DNA of 64,000 nt, from NCBI GenBank assembly GCA_032768795.1, contig CP136494.1, forward strand, positions 1,240,001 to 1,304,000. The letters run 5' to 3'. This document shows positions 1 to 11,667 of this stretch, one piece after another; position 1 is the stretch's first letter; every line of letters starts with the position of its first letter. A program made the translations under genes and the position numbers. Source of the stretch: Tremella fuciformis. Lineage: Eukaryota > Basidiomycota > Tremellomycetes > Tremellales > Tremellaceae. The notes beneath the pieces are model-generated. The model was not told the origin of the DNA and did no database searches. It worked only from the letters and a program-made list of their open reading frames with translations.

Positions 1-2235
1 GCAAGATAGCCAAGCCGCCTACGCGCTGGGCCTGACGGAACCCCTTGACCCTTCGCCAACCATCGGGGCTGCGCCCGAGGTACCGAGCTCGCACTATCAT
101 ATCCCGGCGATCGACCATACCCCATGGCAACATAAGCGGCCAGGCCCTCATCCTCCTCCCCCTCTTTCGACTCGACTGGCTACGCCCATGCCCGGGCGAG
201 GGAAGACTCTGTCTCCCGGATCAGTGGGCGTCGCCGCAGAGGACCAAGAGGCCGAGTCGATGCGCCATTCCTTCGCAGCCAGTAGTATCGCCGGCGATGA
301 TGAGAGTGAGGGCGAGCATTCGCCCACTCCCACCCCGACTTACGGGACCTACCCCCGTATGTCACGCAAGAGACACTATGACCGTCACCAGAGAAAGATA
401 AGCGCCATGCCTAGGGCTACGGACGGATGGAAGACGGGTAGCGTTCAGCCTGAACATGCTCGGATGCTGGCGGCCATCCCTATGTACGATGAGCCGACAC
501 CGTCTTCTGCGGGCGAGTCGGAAGGGGAGTCCTCGGATGGAGAGGCGGACGAGGAGATGTCGCATTACTCGCATCAAGCAGTAAGTTTCTGCAACCTCAA
601 GGAGACGAGGAGCACCAGTCTGACGTATAGTCGACGCACACCGGCAGGGCCCAAGACCAGCCAGCCTCGTTCTACGGCGCCACGGGCATGTCTCCCTTCA
701 CGCCCGTCAACAAGAGTCGAAAGAGGCACTGGCACTCATCGCGTCCCTCAAATGACGGGCACGACTCGGACTCGACGGTCGCGCCATCCGACCGCAGAGA
801 CCGTAAGCGGCTAGCCGACGACCGCCGAGGGTTCAGTGCCAAGCCGGCTAGGCAAGGAGGGCCGGCGAGACTGTCCGACATGGGCCCGCCGCCGCTGCCA
901 TACAACCCGCGAACGCCACAGCACGGAGCGCAGCAACAATCTGCAGTCTTCTACCAGGCGCCTCAAGGTACCTACCCGCCCGGCACATACATCATGATGC
1001 CGTCTCCGGCGCAGCCAGTGCAGCAGCCGACCAGGTCGGTACCTGGAGAGTTCATGTCCGGCATGGACCCGCGCAATGTAGGTCAGCCCACCTGGGCGGT
1101 ACCGAACACGCCCTACTCGACACCGTTGCCATTCGCCCAAGCTCCAAATAAGCAAACTTTGGACCCGACGGGAGAGCTGGGGGCAGACATCGATGACGAC
1201 GGGACCTTGGACGCCCTTGGCGAGCACTTTATACAGCACGCCGAGAAGATGCTTCGTGCCATGGTCGACCAACGGATTCGTGCGAAGAAGGCAGCGCAGC
1301 CTGGTCAGTCGCCGACCTCGCCACCGCCACATGTATCGACAAACGGCTTCGTGCAAGACGGAGAGATGCCGACTATCGCCCAGCATGCCAAGCACCTCTT
1401 GCAGCTCAGCGACGACTCCTCGGCGAAAGCACAAGCTAGGCTTAGGGTCCTAAGGGAAATGCAGGGGAATCTGGACCGAATGCGCTCCGAGCCATTAAGC
1501 AAGGAGTTTGACTTTCTCGATCAGCTCGCGGGACAGGCTGGACGCCCCCCAGCCATCGCAGGCTGTAGCCCCCCTCGACTCAGTCAGCCACCGGTATCGC
1601 CTCCTAGACAGCCGACCCTTGTCAGTACAGCTCTACCGAGTCTGACCCCCTCGCGTCAGAGGAGCTCGACACAAGCACAGCCGTACCCGTCGCCGCCGTA
1701 CACTGGAGAGCAGGTGCGCCAACAATACCTGATGACTCCCTCGGGCGCTATCATGGCTCCGGTCACAACGCCATATGGCCCACCGACAATTGGCACACCC
1801 ATTCAGCAAGTCATGCAGGTTCCGGCGACATCTCAAGCCCAGCCGCCGAACGCCAGCCGAGCGCGGATGATGACTGCCGGACCGGGCCCACGCCCTTCAA
1901 GTGTTACTATGCTGCGACAGACATCTCGATTACCGCCTGGTCTGACACCTCCCCGCACGGACGACAGCATACCGTATCGCAAACCGGTCGCGGAGGTCCG
2001 AGCATGGTCAAGCCGTGTCGCCGGGTCCACCGGTCCCTCTTCGCAGCCAAGTGCGCCAGTCGCCGGTCCAAGCTCGCAGTCGATACAGCTGGAATACGCC
2101 GGGAACATGAGAGGCACGGCGGGTGTCGACGGCTGGAAAGGCAAGTCCAGGTTGCTCGACCCGGTGGAAATCTCTTCGCCAAGAATTGGCGTCCGAGCTG
2201 GGACTCCGATGGAGAAACGACGCAGGGAGGAATGA
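1..2235 (+). CDS. Large Pro/Ser-rich disordered protein, 5' end outside the window
   Basis: The frame is open from base 2, so the start lies upstream. Exons 1-580 and 631-2235 are joined by a 50-nt GT-AG intron (581-630) that restores one frame of about 728 visible residues ending at TGA 2233-2235. The protein is rich in Pro, Ser, Gln and Thr, with an acidic Ser/Glu patch near residues 160-190. Two stretches of helix-forming sequence lie in the middle: one around an FIQHAEKML motif and one around an RLRVLREMQ motif. These could be short coiled coils in an otherwise disordered chain. No catalytic domain is visible and I do not recognise the family. It converges on the next gene, leaving about 100 bp between stop codons. 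Confidence 0.72.
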
Positions 2236-2338
2236 GTATGATCTGTATTAGTGTATGCGATGTCAATACGGAGTCTCGGGCAGCAGCTGGTCGTCGAGGT
2301 AATTTATGAGTATCCGTGTATGCAATTGTCGCCTCTCT

Positions 2339-2902
2339 TCACCTGGCGGCCATGTACGTGATCCACCCGCTGAGCGCCCACAGAAGCACGACCCCTCCAA
2401 AGATCTGCAGGCTGTACAGTCGGGTCGTACAGGGGCTGCACGGTCAGCCTGTACTGTGCTCGTGTCACTCGGAGGGCTGTACGCGCTTGTTGAGAGCGGC
2501 GCACTCCCACCGCTTGTATTCCTTCGTGTTGAGCGGCGCCTTCGGGACCGGTTTCGTGAAGCGATCGGTGTCTTCCGACTCGTGCGGCGGCAAGACTCTG
2601 CACGTCAGGCTGCTTCCTGATGGGAACAGCAAGCGACTTGCTCGTGCTTGGGCTTGGTTTTGGACATGTCGACTAGCTGCTCGGCGCGGCGCAGTATTTA
2701 CTTGCGGACGTAGGTGTATTGGGCAAGGTCGCGCCTGTTGTTGTCCCGGAGGGTCAAAGGATCGCCGAGAAGACGGGAGGGAGGGCCAAAGGAGCCGCAG
2801 GCAATGGAGGTCTCACTGGCGCGCAGCGGTGGCACTCATTTCGACGTCGTAGAACGCCGAGTCCCTGCGAACCCGATGATGCACGTCGCACATTGTTTGC
2901 AT
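2339..2902 (-). CDS. Small protein with a C-terminal membrane helix (114 aa)
   Basis: Four exons close in frame: 2817-2902, 2702-2734, 2469-2597 and 2339-2435. The last intron would be only 33 nt. The middle contains a charged segment with the motif NTKEYKRWEC. The C-terminus is a single hydrophobic helix (core IFGGVVLLWALSGW) followed by a short polar end, which is the layout of a tail-anchored or small mitochondrial membrane protein. I do not recognise the family. The start is uncertain because the ATG at 2902 lies close behind the stop of the upstream gene. The last two exons are better supported than the first two. Confidence 0.42.
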
Positions 2903-2942
2903 GTCGACTCGCGCCGCAGCGCCCTAGCCCCAGGACTCAACA

Positions 2943-3358
2943 CTACTGGCCGCAGCCCCCGCATCCCCGGCACCCGCACCAAGCACAATCGTCCGCACTT
3001 TCGAAACACCCACACGTCAGACAAGCAACCACCGACCACAAGCACGCGCAGCCCAGACACGTCCCGCAGGGACCACAGGAGAAGCAGCGGCAGAAGCCTG
3101 TATCGTCGGCTTGTGCGTGTTTCTCGTGCGACTCGGTGGGGCGCCGAGCAGTGGGCACGCGGCGGATCTCGTCCTGCGGCAGAGTCGGACTGGGCGTGAG
3201 CCGATGCCTAGTGGCAACGAGGCAATGAGACGCATGTGGGATACTAACGAGAACTCTTCGGTGAACTTGGCAGGCCGCTCGGGCTTTGGCTGCTTGGGGT
3301 AACTGGGCGTCAAGCGGGTCGGACGGTAGAGGCTGGGGGCCACGTACTGGTTGCTCAT
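2943..3358 (-). CDS. Small protein with a very cysteine-rich C-terminal tail (114 aa)
   Basis: Two exons, 3245-3358 and 2943-3173, are joined by a 71-nt intron with a GTATCC donor. The first 38 residues are basic and proline-rich. The last 50 residues carry about 17 cysteines in closely spaced pairs such as CRCFSC, CGPCGTC and WCGCRGCGGC. Cys-rich tails of this kind can be palmitoylated or bind metal; which applies here cannot be read from sequence. No known domain was recognised. It is transcribed away from the Tma17-like gene upstream, on the same strand. Confidence 0.5.
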
Positions 3359-3601
3359 GCTGCACAGCGCGTCGTTGCTGCTGTGGCGGCGGCGGACGGT
3401 CAGTAAAGATTAGAGTGAGCAAATGAGCTGGGTGGGGGACAAGCAGAGCGAGCAGAAGTGGCATACTTTCAGGGTAGAGACATGTCCTTTGACGCGCTCC
3501 GTGTCACACACAAGACAGGTCGCATGAGAGACACTCGGACAGCGCCAACGGCCGGACGGCCGGTCGAAACGCCTTGTCGCCGACGACGAGTGGTCCTCTG
3601 A

Positions 3602-4197
3602 TCAAAGGTAGAAGCCCCCGTCGGCCTCTTGTACCTCCGGATAGGAGGCATGAGAAATTGGCGGTGCGCCGGCCTCTGCTGATCGGTGTGACCCTGGCGA
3701 CTGCTTCTGCTCCGCGAAGCCGTAGTGCGCCAGCGAGTCCTCGCCCACTTTGTGCACCAAGACCTGTCGCAGCATCCCGATGCGCTCTTCCTGGCTCGCT
3801 CTGCACGTCAGCCCTTACTGCATGGATCATACGGACTGGGAAGAGACGGGCGCACATCACTTCGGTGTTCTCCCTGAGAGCCGCTTTGACCTCCCCGTCC
3901 TCATCCTTGTCCGGCTCAGCGAGGAGGTAGGCTCGCAAGTCGGCCTGCGTCGACTGCAGATGCTGTATGGAATTGCGCAGGCGCGATACCTCTGCGCGTG
4001 ATCAGCGTCAGGCCGACTGAGGCGCAGCCCACCAACACGGCGCGCGCCCAGAAAAGGGTGGCGACGACGCGAGGTCGGAAGGATGTGCAACTGCGGGACT
4101 CACCTGCTGCTAGAGTAGACACGTCAAGCATGGCAGCTTCTTCGATTGTGAATGGCTGGGCGTGTTTCGCCGTGAAAAGAGGTCTGTCTCCCGACAT
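3602..4197 (-). CDS. TMA17: Tma17-like proteasome assembly chaperone (142 aa)
   Basis: Exons 4104-4197, 3856-3991 and 3602-3800 join through introns of 112 and 55 nt into 142 residues, with all phases closing. The N-terminus has a short FTIEEAAML segment, then two helices around SRLRNSIQHLQST and ENTEVIASQEERI separated by an acidic loop. This helix-loop-helix layout with conserved Ser-Leu-Arg-x-Ser and Glu-Asn-x-x-Val motifs is typical of fungal Tma17/Adc17 proteins, which help assemble the base of the 26S proteasome. The assignment rests on motif resemblance and size. The C-terminal 45 residues look disordered and lineage-specific. Confidence 0.62.
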
Positions 4198-4364
4198 GGC
4201 GAGTCGTGATGATGAAGATGCAACATTGAACGGTCAAAGCGGTTCGAGGTGAACTACTCAGAGTGGGGGTGAGTGGGGGAAAAGACTTCGGATACGGATC
4301 ATGCGCAAAGCTGAAGCTGCATATTCCAAGCCGTCATATCCTACGTAAATGCTGTCGTGAAAAA

Positions 4365-6110
4365 TCATGCGTACGCCTGCAGAGCACCTTCAACCTCGTC
4401 TTGACTCCATGCGCCATCCTTCCATACGCTCCAATGCTCAAGCCCACAACCTTTAACGGGACACATCCACTCGTACCTCCTCACCTCGTCGGCCTTTTTG
4501 CGCAAATGTGTGCGTCGCTTTTTCGTTTTGGGTTCCTCATCCAACGGCTCCGCTCTGGGGATCACGCCGTCCGCAGGGTATGCTATCCGCTCGAGACATT
4601 TATGATCCAACATGTGTCCGCAGCGCAGGACATGCACCCCGTCGGCCGGGCTGCGGTACGCCGTCGATAGAAGCAGTTGATTTTCGCATGACGAGCAGGC
4701 GATATACGGACGGCGCGGCTTGCCTCTAGGCGGAACGACCCGTCCGTTCTCGTCAAGCACGACGGGTATCTCGGGAATCTCGAAAGTCGCTCGAAAGCCC
4801 GGCGGCGTCTCGTATTCCGGTGTCTTGACTCTTCCAACAGTGACAGCCGGATCCTCAATATGTGGTGCTCTGCCAACACCCGCGAAAGGTCCACCGCCGC
4901 CGACGCCGAGCATTGCACCGATGCCATAATTTATCCGTCCGAAGGGGAACTCGCCAAAGTGCCCGGCCTCTGGCCAAGCAGCAGCGCCCCATCCTCCCAG
5001 ACCTTGCACATTCGCCCAAGCCCGTCCTAGGGCGCCGCCCAGACCACCGCCTGCTCCCCTGTTGATCTCTGCCATCACGCGTTCGAACTGAGGATTCTCT
5101 GGGCCATCATCGACGGCGGGAGGCACGTACTCTCCATCTTCATCGTCACCATCGCTTTCCGGACCAAATAGATCGTCTAGACCCAGCATAGGGTCGTTGA
5201 TCGGGCGAGACGCAAGGCGAGCCCTGGCACGACGCATCGCTGGAGCTGGAATTCCCGTACCTCGGTGCAGCAAGCGAGGTGCCGGAGGAGATGGAGGAGG
5301 GTTCTCGCGGGGAGGGGGAGGAGCAGGGCCTTGTCCGACATTGCGTTGGGCTGGCTCAAAGCGTATCCTGTTCCCGTTGCTCCGCAGAACGGCGCCGCCA
5401 AATCGAGGACGGGCCGCCGGGGCCACAGCAGGGGGAGTTGCCCGAGGAGGGGGAGAAAGGATGTCCCTTCGCCGCGCATCTTGTATGTCCGCGTCGTATA
5501 AGGCTCGTGCTTCAGCTGCGCGGGCGTCGAGGGTTCTGTCGAGATCTGGCGCGTTCAGCACAGTGCGGCCGCACGTGAGAGAAGAGGAATGCTCACTCCT
5601 GATATGGAGCTGGTAGTCTGGCCTTTGTCGCGTGGCGGGCGGCGGCAGATTGTACCTTTGGCCCGTAAAGACGATGTCGGCCTCATCGTCTTCATCGTCC
5701 TCGTCCGACAGAGTCGCAAGTGTCGCACTCGACATGCGCCGTGTGAGGGGTCCCGTCCGTTGTGAACCACGCTCGCTTAATTCCCGGTCGCGAGGTACAA
5801 ATGGGCCAGGTGTCGCGCCTGCACTGGTCTGCCTGGTCGAGCGACGAGCAGGCAGAGTGACCTCGACGCTGGAACGCGGGTTGGCGCGCCCCGACACACC
5901 TGACGGGCCTGCCGGACCGGCGTTGCGCGCATCGTGTCCACGCCTCGCATTGATGACCTCCATGACGCTGCCCGAAGCACGACGATGGGAATTGCGCAAG
6001 AGCGATCCTCTGGTTTGTTGAGCGGGAGGGATAGTTGGGGGCGGAGATCGTAAGAGAGTTTGTGGGGATGTTGAGGGGGATCGAAGGTCTATTGTTTCTG
6101 CGTCGGCCAT
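4365..6110 (-). CDS. RING-like zinc-finger protein with long disordered N-terminus
   Basis: A single open frame of 581 codons. Residues 1-430 are low complexity: Pro, Arg, Ser and Ala rich, with an acidic DEDDEDDE patch. The C-terminal 140 residues carry paired zinc ligands in the order CSSC, CGH, HKC, and CPVKGC, like a degenerate RING or SP-RING with a long basic insert (KTKKRRTHLRKK). This suggests a nuclear ubiquitin or SUMO ligase, but the ligand spacing is non-standard. A GTGAGC...CTGAAC...CAG segment at 5546-5596 is 51 nt, in frame, and interrupts the coding pattern, so it may be a retained intron in this reading. Confidence 0.62.
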   Translation of the reverse strand: MADAETIDLRSPSTSPQTLLRSPPPTIPPAQQTRGSLLRNSHRRASGSVMEVINARRGHDARNAGPAGPSGVSGRANPRSSVEVTLPARRSTRQTSAGATPGPFVPRDRELSERGSQRTGPLTRRMSSATLATLSDEDDEDDEADIVFTGQRYNLPPPATRQRPDYQLHIRSEHSSSLTCGRTVLNAPDLDRTLDARAAEARALYDADIQDARRRDILSPPPRATPPAVAPAARPRFGGAVLRSNGNRIRFEPAQRNVGQGPAPPPPRENPPPSPPAPRLLHRGTGIPAPAMRRARARLASRPINDPMLGLDDLFGPESDGDDEDGEYVPPAVDDGPENPQFERVMAEINRGAGGGLGGALGRAWANVQGLGGWGAAAWPEAGHFGEFPFGRINYGIGAMLGVGGGGPFAGVGRAPHIEDPAVTVGRVKTPEYETPPGFRATFEIPEIPVVLDENGRVVPPRGKPRRPYIACSSCENQLLLSTAYRSPADGVHVLRCGHMLDHKCLERIAYPADGVIPRAEPLDEEPKTKKRRTHLRKKADEVRRYEWMCPVKGCGLEHWSVWKDGAWSQDEVEGALQAYA

Positions 6111-6563
6111 GGTCGGATCAAGGCAAAAGCTGCAGTGCAGCAGGGCCGTGCGCGGTGAGTGGCGGCGAATTTGACGGTGACTACCGGGAGGAACACTGTC
6201 TGCAGACCTATGTATATTGTACAGATACAGAGAAGCAACGATTGTTCACTGAGACCAGCGTGATGCTCTTACGAGACAGGCGAAGGATGGATGATAAAGC
6301 GTTGAAAGCGAGGGAAAAAAGGTAGATCGAGAGCAGTTCAAGGGCTCGTAACCTCGCGTGGCAAAAAGTGGAGGTCTCCGGGTGCCCGGGTGTGGGTCGG
6401 TGGCAAAAAGAAGGCGTACAGACGAGAGATGGCTACATGCGATGAGGAAAATGCTATTCTAGATATGATGTGGGGAATGTACAAATTGCAGCGACAGCCA
6501 GCTGTCTCGTCGTGATTCGTGACTCGTCGTGATCCCAAATGCCACTCAGTGGACAACCGTAAC
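6111..6563. other. Intergenic, no gene seen
   Basis: The interval lies upstream of the RING-like gene start and downstream of the ferric reductase stop. Open frames here are short and show no domain or paralogue. It must hold the promoter of the RING-like gene and the 3' end of the reductase gene, but I could not pick out a convincing TATA box or terminator. Confidence 0.5.
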
Positions 6564-8862
6564 TCAGAATCCAAATCTCTCCTCATGATACTCTACCCCC
6601 TGAACGCTCTCGTGCTCCCACCACTGCAGACTCGTCACTGCCGCTCGCACATCATTGACCATACTCTTCGGGCCGCACGGGACGACCAGCACCCCGTTGG
6701 CATCTCTTCTCTCCTCTCTGCACCGCGTGGCAGTCTCGGCAACAATGCTGCCCACAAGCAGGTCAAAGTGCGGCTTTCGTGGACGGATCTCGATCTTGGA
6801 CAACACTCCCGGGACCCTGGAGCTGGTCGAGGCGGATCGAGAGAGATATGCGCGTTTCTCCATCTCCGCGTCAGATGGGTCTGAGAACGGATCATCGTCG
6901 TCGAAGGGATCTGCAGAGTCGTGTTCAGCGCTGAGGATGGCGGCGATCTTCCCAGGTAACGGATCGGTAAGCAGGCTTCGCGAGAAGTAGACTTCGACGC
7001 GCAGAGCGACTGGAGCAGCAAGATCTTTGCCTTTGCGCCTTCCGTCGATTGACACCTCCTCTTGTCGCTTCGCATGACGCACAAGGTCCGACATTTCGCT
7101 CAGTAGATGTCGCGCCTCAGGCTCCGATCGAGTGATCCACACCAAGTCTACCGTACGGGCACGGACTACCCCCTTTGTTGCTTGTTGAACGAGATGAGTT
7201 GCGACACCCAGTGAATGCGAGATACCGCTGCCTCCGGCAAGGAGCAGGACGGACGAGTATGACTCGAGCAGAATATTGCCGAATCCGCCGTATGGGCCTT
7301 CAAGGATAACGGTACCGGTCCGTACACCTGTTTCACCCATACCATTCACGGCATGCCGCAGAAGCTGCGACGACCATCCAGTGGGTATTGCCTTGATGAC
7401 GAGCTTGAGCCCATCGGCATTAGCGGCCGACGCGATCGAGAATGGATGCGCTTCAAGATTGTGAGGAAAAGGTAGGGATGGTACCCGGATCCGAACATGC
7501 TGCCCAGCGCGCCAACCTGTGCGAAGACTGGGAATGTGGATCGTCGTTGAGCCACCTTCTGGATGCGCTTGGAAATGTGCGATGGCAGTACGGGTTTTGA
7601 GTAGGGAGGCTAGAAGGGAGACGCCGTATATGAGTGCAGCACATATGCTGGCACATCAATATCAGTCTCGCTAATCGACAAAGAGACCTACCACCAGGGT
7701 TTGGCCGCATCGACATGGAATGAAAGTCCCACCAGCAGAGTGATCATGCCCAACATGTGCGAAATCTGGAATCAGCCTGGCTGCGTCGTATCTGATTAAT
7801 AACTCGCCTCGAAGACACCCCAGCAGAATTGACGCATCCATGGCAGTGCAGTGATCACGATCACGACCTGTGCGAGCCAAGCCACCAAGCCCGCGACGAC
7901 GAATGGCTTGCCCATTTGCTGGAACACGATATTTGCTTGCGCCCACTTGTTCACTGCGTTGTGAGCTTCAATGCAAGGATCCGGCTCCCGCTGACTCACA
8001 AAAGAAGGCGACATGAAGTGTTGAGCACAAGAAGATCAGTTTGCCCACAATCTTGTGCAGGACTTTGAGCTTCTCGTAACTCCTGCCGACGAGGAGAGCA
8101 AGTAGATTGTTTCTGGTCCCGAGTAGGAATACCAGAGGCAACTGGGCGGCTGCCAATAGCCCTGTGCGAGCGAAATCGTTGCCGTAACCCGAATTGCCTT
8201 CAGGTGCGCTGAGATCCGAGCGAAATATCATGCACAGCCCCACGATAACCAGATAACATAGCACGAGAGCGAAGCCCACCAGGTTGATTGGTGAGGCGAA
8301 GACATCAGGCAGCTTAGATAGGGGTGCCACATTGCGAAGATGCGCCATGGGCAGCTTGGCGAGCAAGTTTTGTTCTCGAGGCGGCGGAACATTGGGTGGG
8401 GTCGGTCCGCGAGAGCTCATGGTTGATGAAAGCATGGTCGAAGCCGGGGACACTTGCTTGCCGCCGCGAAATATCCATCCAGTGAATAGTCCACCACCAG
8501 CAACCACTCGCGGTGCGAGGTGACCTGCTTCGACCAGGCCCGCTTTCTCGAAAGGAGCCAGCGTCGCCCTCTTATCCGACGAAGATATTCGGACACCGAG
8601 CGAGGCGTACAGCCGGACCAGGAATGGGACCTGGATAGTGAAGAGGGTGAGGACGATTAGGGCTACCACAGCCAGCCAGAGGAACAACGGCATGCGCACT
8701 ACGGGGTCAGCTTGAGGGTTGGCGACGCTCAAGGCGCAACTAACCAGTCAGAGCCGTCTGCGCGGCCGCTTCCTGTGCCTTGACACTGGAGGAAGAGGTG
8801 GCTGAGGCGACGGCGAGCGTCGCTGACGCCGTGTCGCGAATGAGCGACTCGGTCGAGGACAT
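6564..8862 (-). CDS. Ferric/cupric reductase, FRE/NOX superfamily (706 aa)
   Basis: Five exons (8745-8862, 8000-8698, 7808-7953, 7692-7765, 6564-7647) give 706 residues in perfect phase. Membrane helices include two His pairs spaced 13 apart, near residues 254/268 and 324/338, the bis-haem ligands of this family. Then come the FAD motif HPFSIAS, the GPYGG pyrophosphate motif, an NADPH-domain GGSGIS motif, a CGP segment and a C-terminal EERFGF. It would move electrons from cytosolic NADPH across the plasma membrane to reduce Fe(III) or Cu(II) for uptake. Intron 7766-7807 starts with GC rather than GT. An upstream GTAAGT...CTGACC...CAG intron (8885-8935 approx.) probably lies in the 5' leader, so I start at 8862. 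Confidence 0.88.
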
Positions 8863-9555
8863 CGTGGCGGCTGAGCGCGAGATTCTGGGAGATGAAGAGG
8901 CGGAATTTACTGTTCGGTCAGCAAGGTCCGCTCTCTTCAACCCAAGAGACTTACGAGCATATCAAAAGTTAATCTGAAAGAGCGTCTGGGCCGGAATGGC
9001 GAATGTATAGAGGTTTCCCTAGAGGACCCGGCTGTTGGCCCACTCAGTGAAAACGGAGGCTTGGAGTCGTAAAACGCAAGGTTTGCGAGATTCGTAGGAG
9101 CGGGATAGTGAAAGGAGAATCGGTTTCGTTGGCTGATCGTCACTCAGTGTCTCGTGGGGTTGTGCGTCCTCGACTGTGTTCGGTTGGGCTCGTGCGTGAC
9201 GTGAGAGTCGTGAGCGTGTGCGAAATGATTGTCTTCGTGGCAGTCGACCGGCGCCTGCTGTGCTGTGCTATGCTATGTGGAATACAGGAGGAGAGAGGAG
9301 GGAGATGAGGTGGTCGGGGCAGTGGGTCGTGAGAATGTACAAGACGGGGTGTTGCGATACAAAAAGAGCGACGTAGCGAGTGTGAGTGATGATGCCCTGG
9401 TGTGCTGAAACCGTTCCAAAAATGGGGTTGTCCCTGAAGATCCGAGGGACGCGTTCCTGTTTCGAGATCCCTTTGCCCCCCTAAAAGACGCGTCATACGT
9501 GAGTACCGTTACCGATACCGCGACAATACTTGCAATCGCAGCACAGTACATGCAA
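8863..9555. other. Intergenic and reductase 5' leader
   Basis: No protein-coding signal was found on either strand. The proximal part contains GTAAGT near 8932 and a CTGACC...ACAG acceptor near 8885, which would make a small intron in the 5' untranslated leader of the ferric reductase gene. The distal part should hold its promoter and the 3' end of the aminopeptidase gene. Confidence 0.4.
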
Positions 9556-11030
9556 TCAGACATCGCCCCAGCGCTCGACGGGACCCGAGAGCCATTCCCC
9601 ACCGAGACCTCCCTCTTTGTAGATGGTGATCACGAAACAATCCTCTAGACGCACACCGACGCCTTTGATCCCATTCACTTCGCCCTCATCGGCGGGCAGG
9701 TAGATCCCAGGCTCCAAGCTGAAGACATAGCCAGGCTTGGCTGACTTTGCTCCCAGCGGTCCCTGGACAAGGTAAGGCCCCTCGTGACCTTCCAGACCGA
9801 TGCCGTGACCCAGGCGATGCGTGAACACGCTGAAGTCTGGCTTTGCACTGGGCGCTGCAGTGCCATCTGACTCGCGAGACATGGAAGTGGTAATGACCTT
9901 GCGGGCTGCCGCATCTAGTTCGCCGAGGGTGGGCGGTGATGAGGCGTTTGACGATTTGAGCAAATGGTATGGGGCGGATTGCGCCTTTCTCACAAGGTCC
10001 CAGGCATCAATATGTGCCCGAGGAATGTCGGAATCAGGAAGGCTGAAAGTCTGCGAATCAGGGATGAATCCTCGCCCGGAGTGGAGACGGACTCGTGTGA
10101 TGTCGGACGTGTACCCTCCCCAGGTGCCTCCACAGTCTATAAGTGCGAGATCATCTTTGCCCAATGTCCTGTCGGTGCCCTTGCCGTGCGGCAGTGCTGC
10201 GTTTTCGCCAAACAACACAAGTCCATCGCCGTCCTTGAGCCCGAGTTCCGCCATTTCGGCCTGCAGAATCTTTCGAGTAGCGGACTCCGTGATGCCTATG
10301 TGCATCTGCGAGCGAGTCGAGCGAATCGCTTGCAGAGTCATCTGCTATGAGTGCCCGTCGTTCAATAACTGAATCGCCCCACTTGATTCGCACATCTCAG
10401 AAGATCGATCTCCCGTTTCTCCTTCCTCTCCCTGATTAGCTCGACTTTCTCTCTCACTTCTTTGCCAGCCGCCCTCCATCCCGCCTCACGCAATCCCTGG
10501 CCGATGAATTCGCGCACATGGCCGTCCAGCACGACCTGCCCCGTACCAATCTTGTCGGCCAGGACTTCGTATGGGCTATCCGACTCGTCCCAAGCAACAA
10601 ACTTCACGCGCCCCTCCATCTCGCGGGGCAAGTGCAGCAGCGTCGCCCGCAGCTCTTCGAAACGCGGGGTGAGTATCGTCACACTAGCATGCTGGTCGAT
10701 GGCAATCAGCAGTGGTCGCTCGGACAGGAACCAGTCGTCGGTCGAGAAGCCGCCCAGATAGTAGAACACAGACGGTCCTGGTTCGGCGATCCAGATCGTC
10801 CCATTTGACTTCGCGCCGTTCCGAGCGGCAGCTCGTGAGTTGAGCGTGCTGGCCAGCCTGACTAGACGAGAAGTATGAGTGCCGGGAGGAGTGGGGATGA
10901 GGTCGTGACATCCTTGGACAAAATCCGGAGCCAACGGGCTGATGGCGCCAGGGATCGACTGCAGCAGCAACTTCGCTGGTAGATGCGAGGAGATGAGTCC
11001 GAAGATGTAGACCAGTGCGCTGGGCAGCAT
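9556..11030 (-). CDS. Xaa-Pro aminopeptidase, metallopeptidase family M24 (478 aa)
   Basis: Exons 10383-11030 and 9556-10344 join across a 38-nt intron in phase 0. The N-terminal half resembles the creatinase-type domain of M24B enzymes. The C-terminal half is the pita-bread fold with all five metal ligands visible: the two Asp in LIDCGGTWGGYTSDITR, the His in HRLGHGIGLEGHEGPY, Glu in SLEPGIYLP and Glu in GVRLEDCF. It should remove N-terminal residues before proline using two Mn or Zn ions. There is no clear signal peptide, so a cytosolic role is likely. A perfect inverted repeat and a C15 run sit just upstream of the start. Confidence 0.88.
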
Positions 11031-11045
11031 GGTGCTTGATCACCT

Positions 11046-11091
11046 GCAAGTGCATCCATGCACTTGCGCGCCCCCTCCCCCCCCCCCCCCC
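11046..11091. promoter_or_regulatory. Perfect inverted repeat plus C15 tract before the aminopeptidase start
   Basis: Positions 11046-11054 and 11059-11067 form a perfect 9-bp inverted repeat with a 4-base spacer. It ends 16 bp upstream of the ATG at 11030 on the minus strand. A run of 15 C follows at 11077-11091. In the transcript this would be a strong hairpin next to the start codon plus a G-run; as DNA it could be an operator. Its role is unknown. Confidence 0.45.
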
Positions 11092-11667
11092 ACCTCATGA
11101 CGGCGAGGGTGGCGGCACATGTGGGGTCGAATGTGGCAGTGTGGCACTTCGGAGCTGACCGAAGGGGTTAGACGACCATTCGCCTCAAGAGCGGTTATCC
11201 GTGGACTTCGCGACATCTTCGCGCTCGGACCGCACATCCAGTACAGTACCCTCTCTCTAGAAGGTCACTTTTCTGACAAACGTTCATGTGCAGCGCGTTT
11301 TGCCGGGAGCTCGCCCATAGTGAGCTGAGGACGCTCTCTGAGTTGAGGACTCCGAGGCCCGTCGGTGTCATTTCTGGCCCAACACAGTGTGACTACAACA
11401 CATGATTCGCTCACTGATAGAGGAGCGGTGATGAGACTCAAAGGCGGTCGCTCGGCCGCTTGAAATGTTCAGTTGACAACTCTAGGGAGATCCCGACCAT
11501 TGGAGGGTATTGCCTCGAGCTGCGAGATACGAACGATGTGTGGCATCTCGCTCCATGGTATCGCTTGACTAGGAGACAAGCAATCCATAAAGTAGCACGG
11601 ACTGTCACCGTCTGCTAGACAATTCATAAAGCAGGACTATGGAACACCACAGGAATGATGCGTGCAC

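Noticed and set aside
811..1434. 207-codon minus-strand frame
   Set aside because: It is a shadow of the long disordered protein on the plus strand, with Arg-rich low-complexity content.
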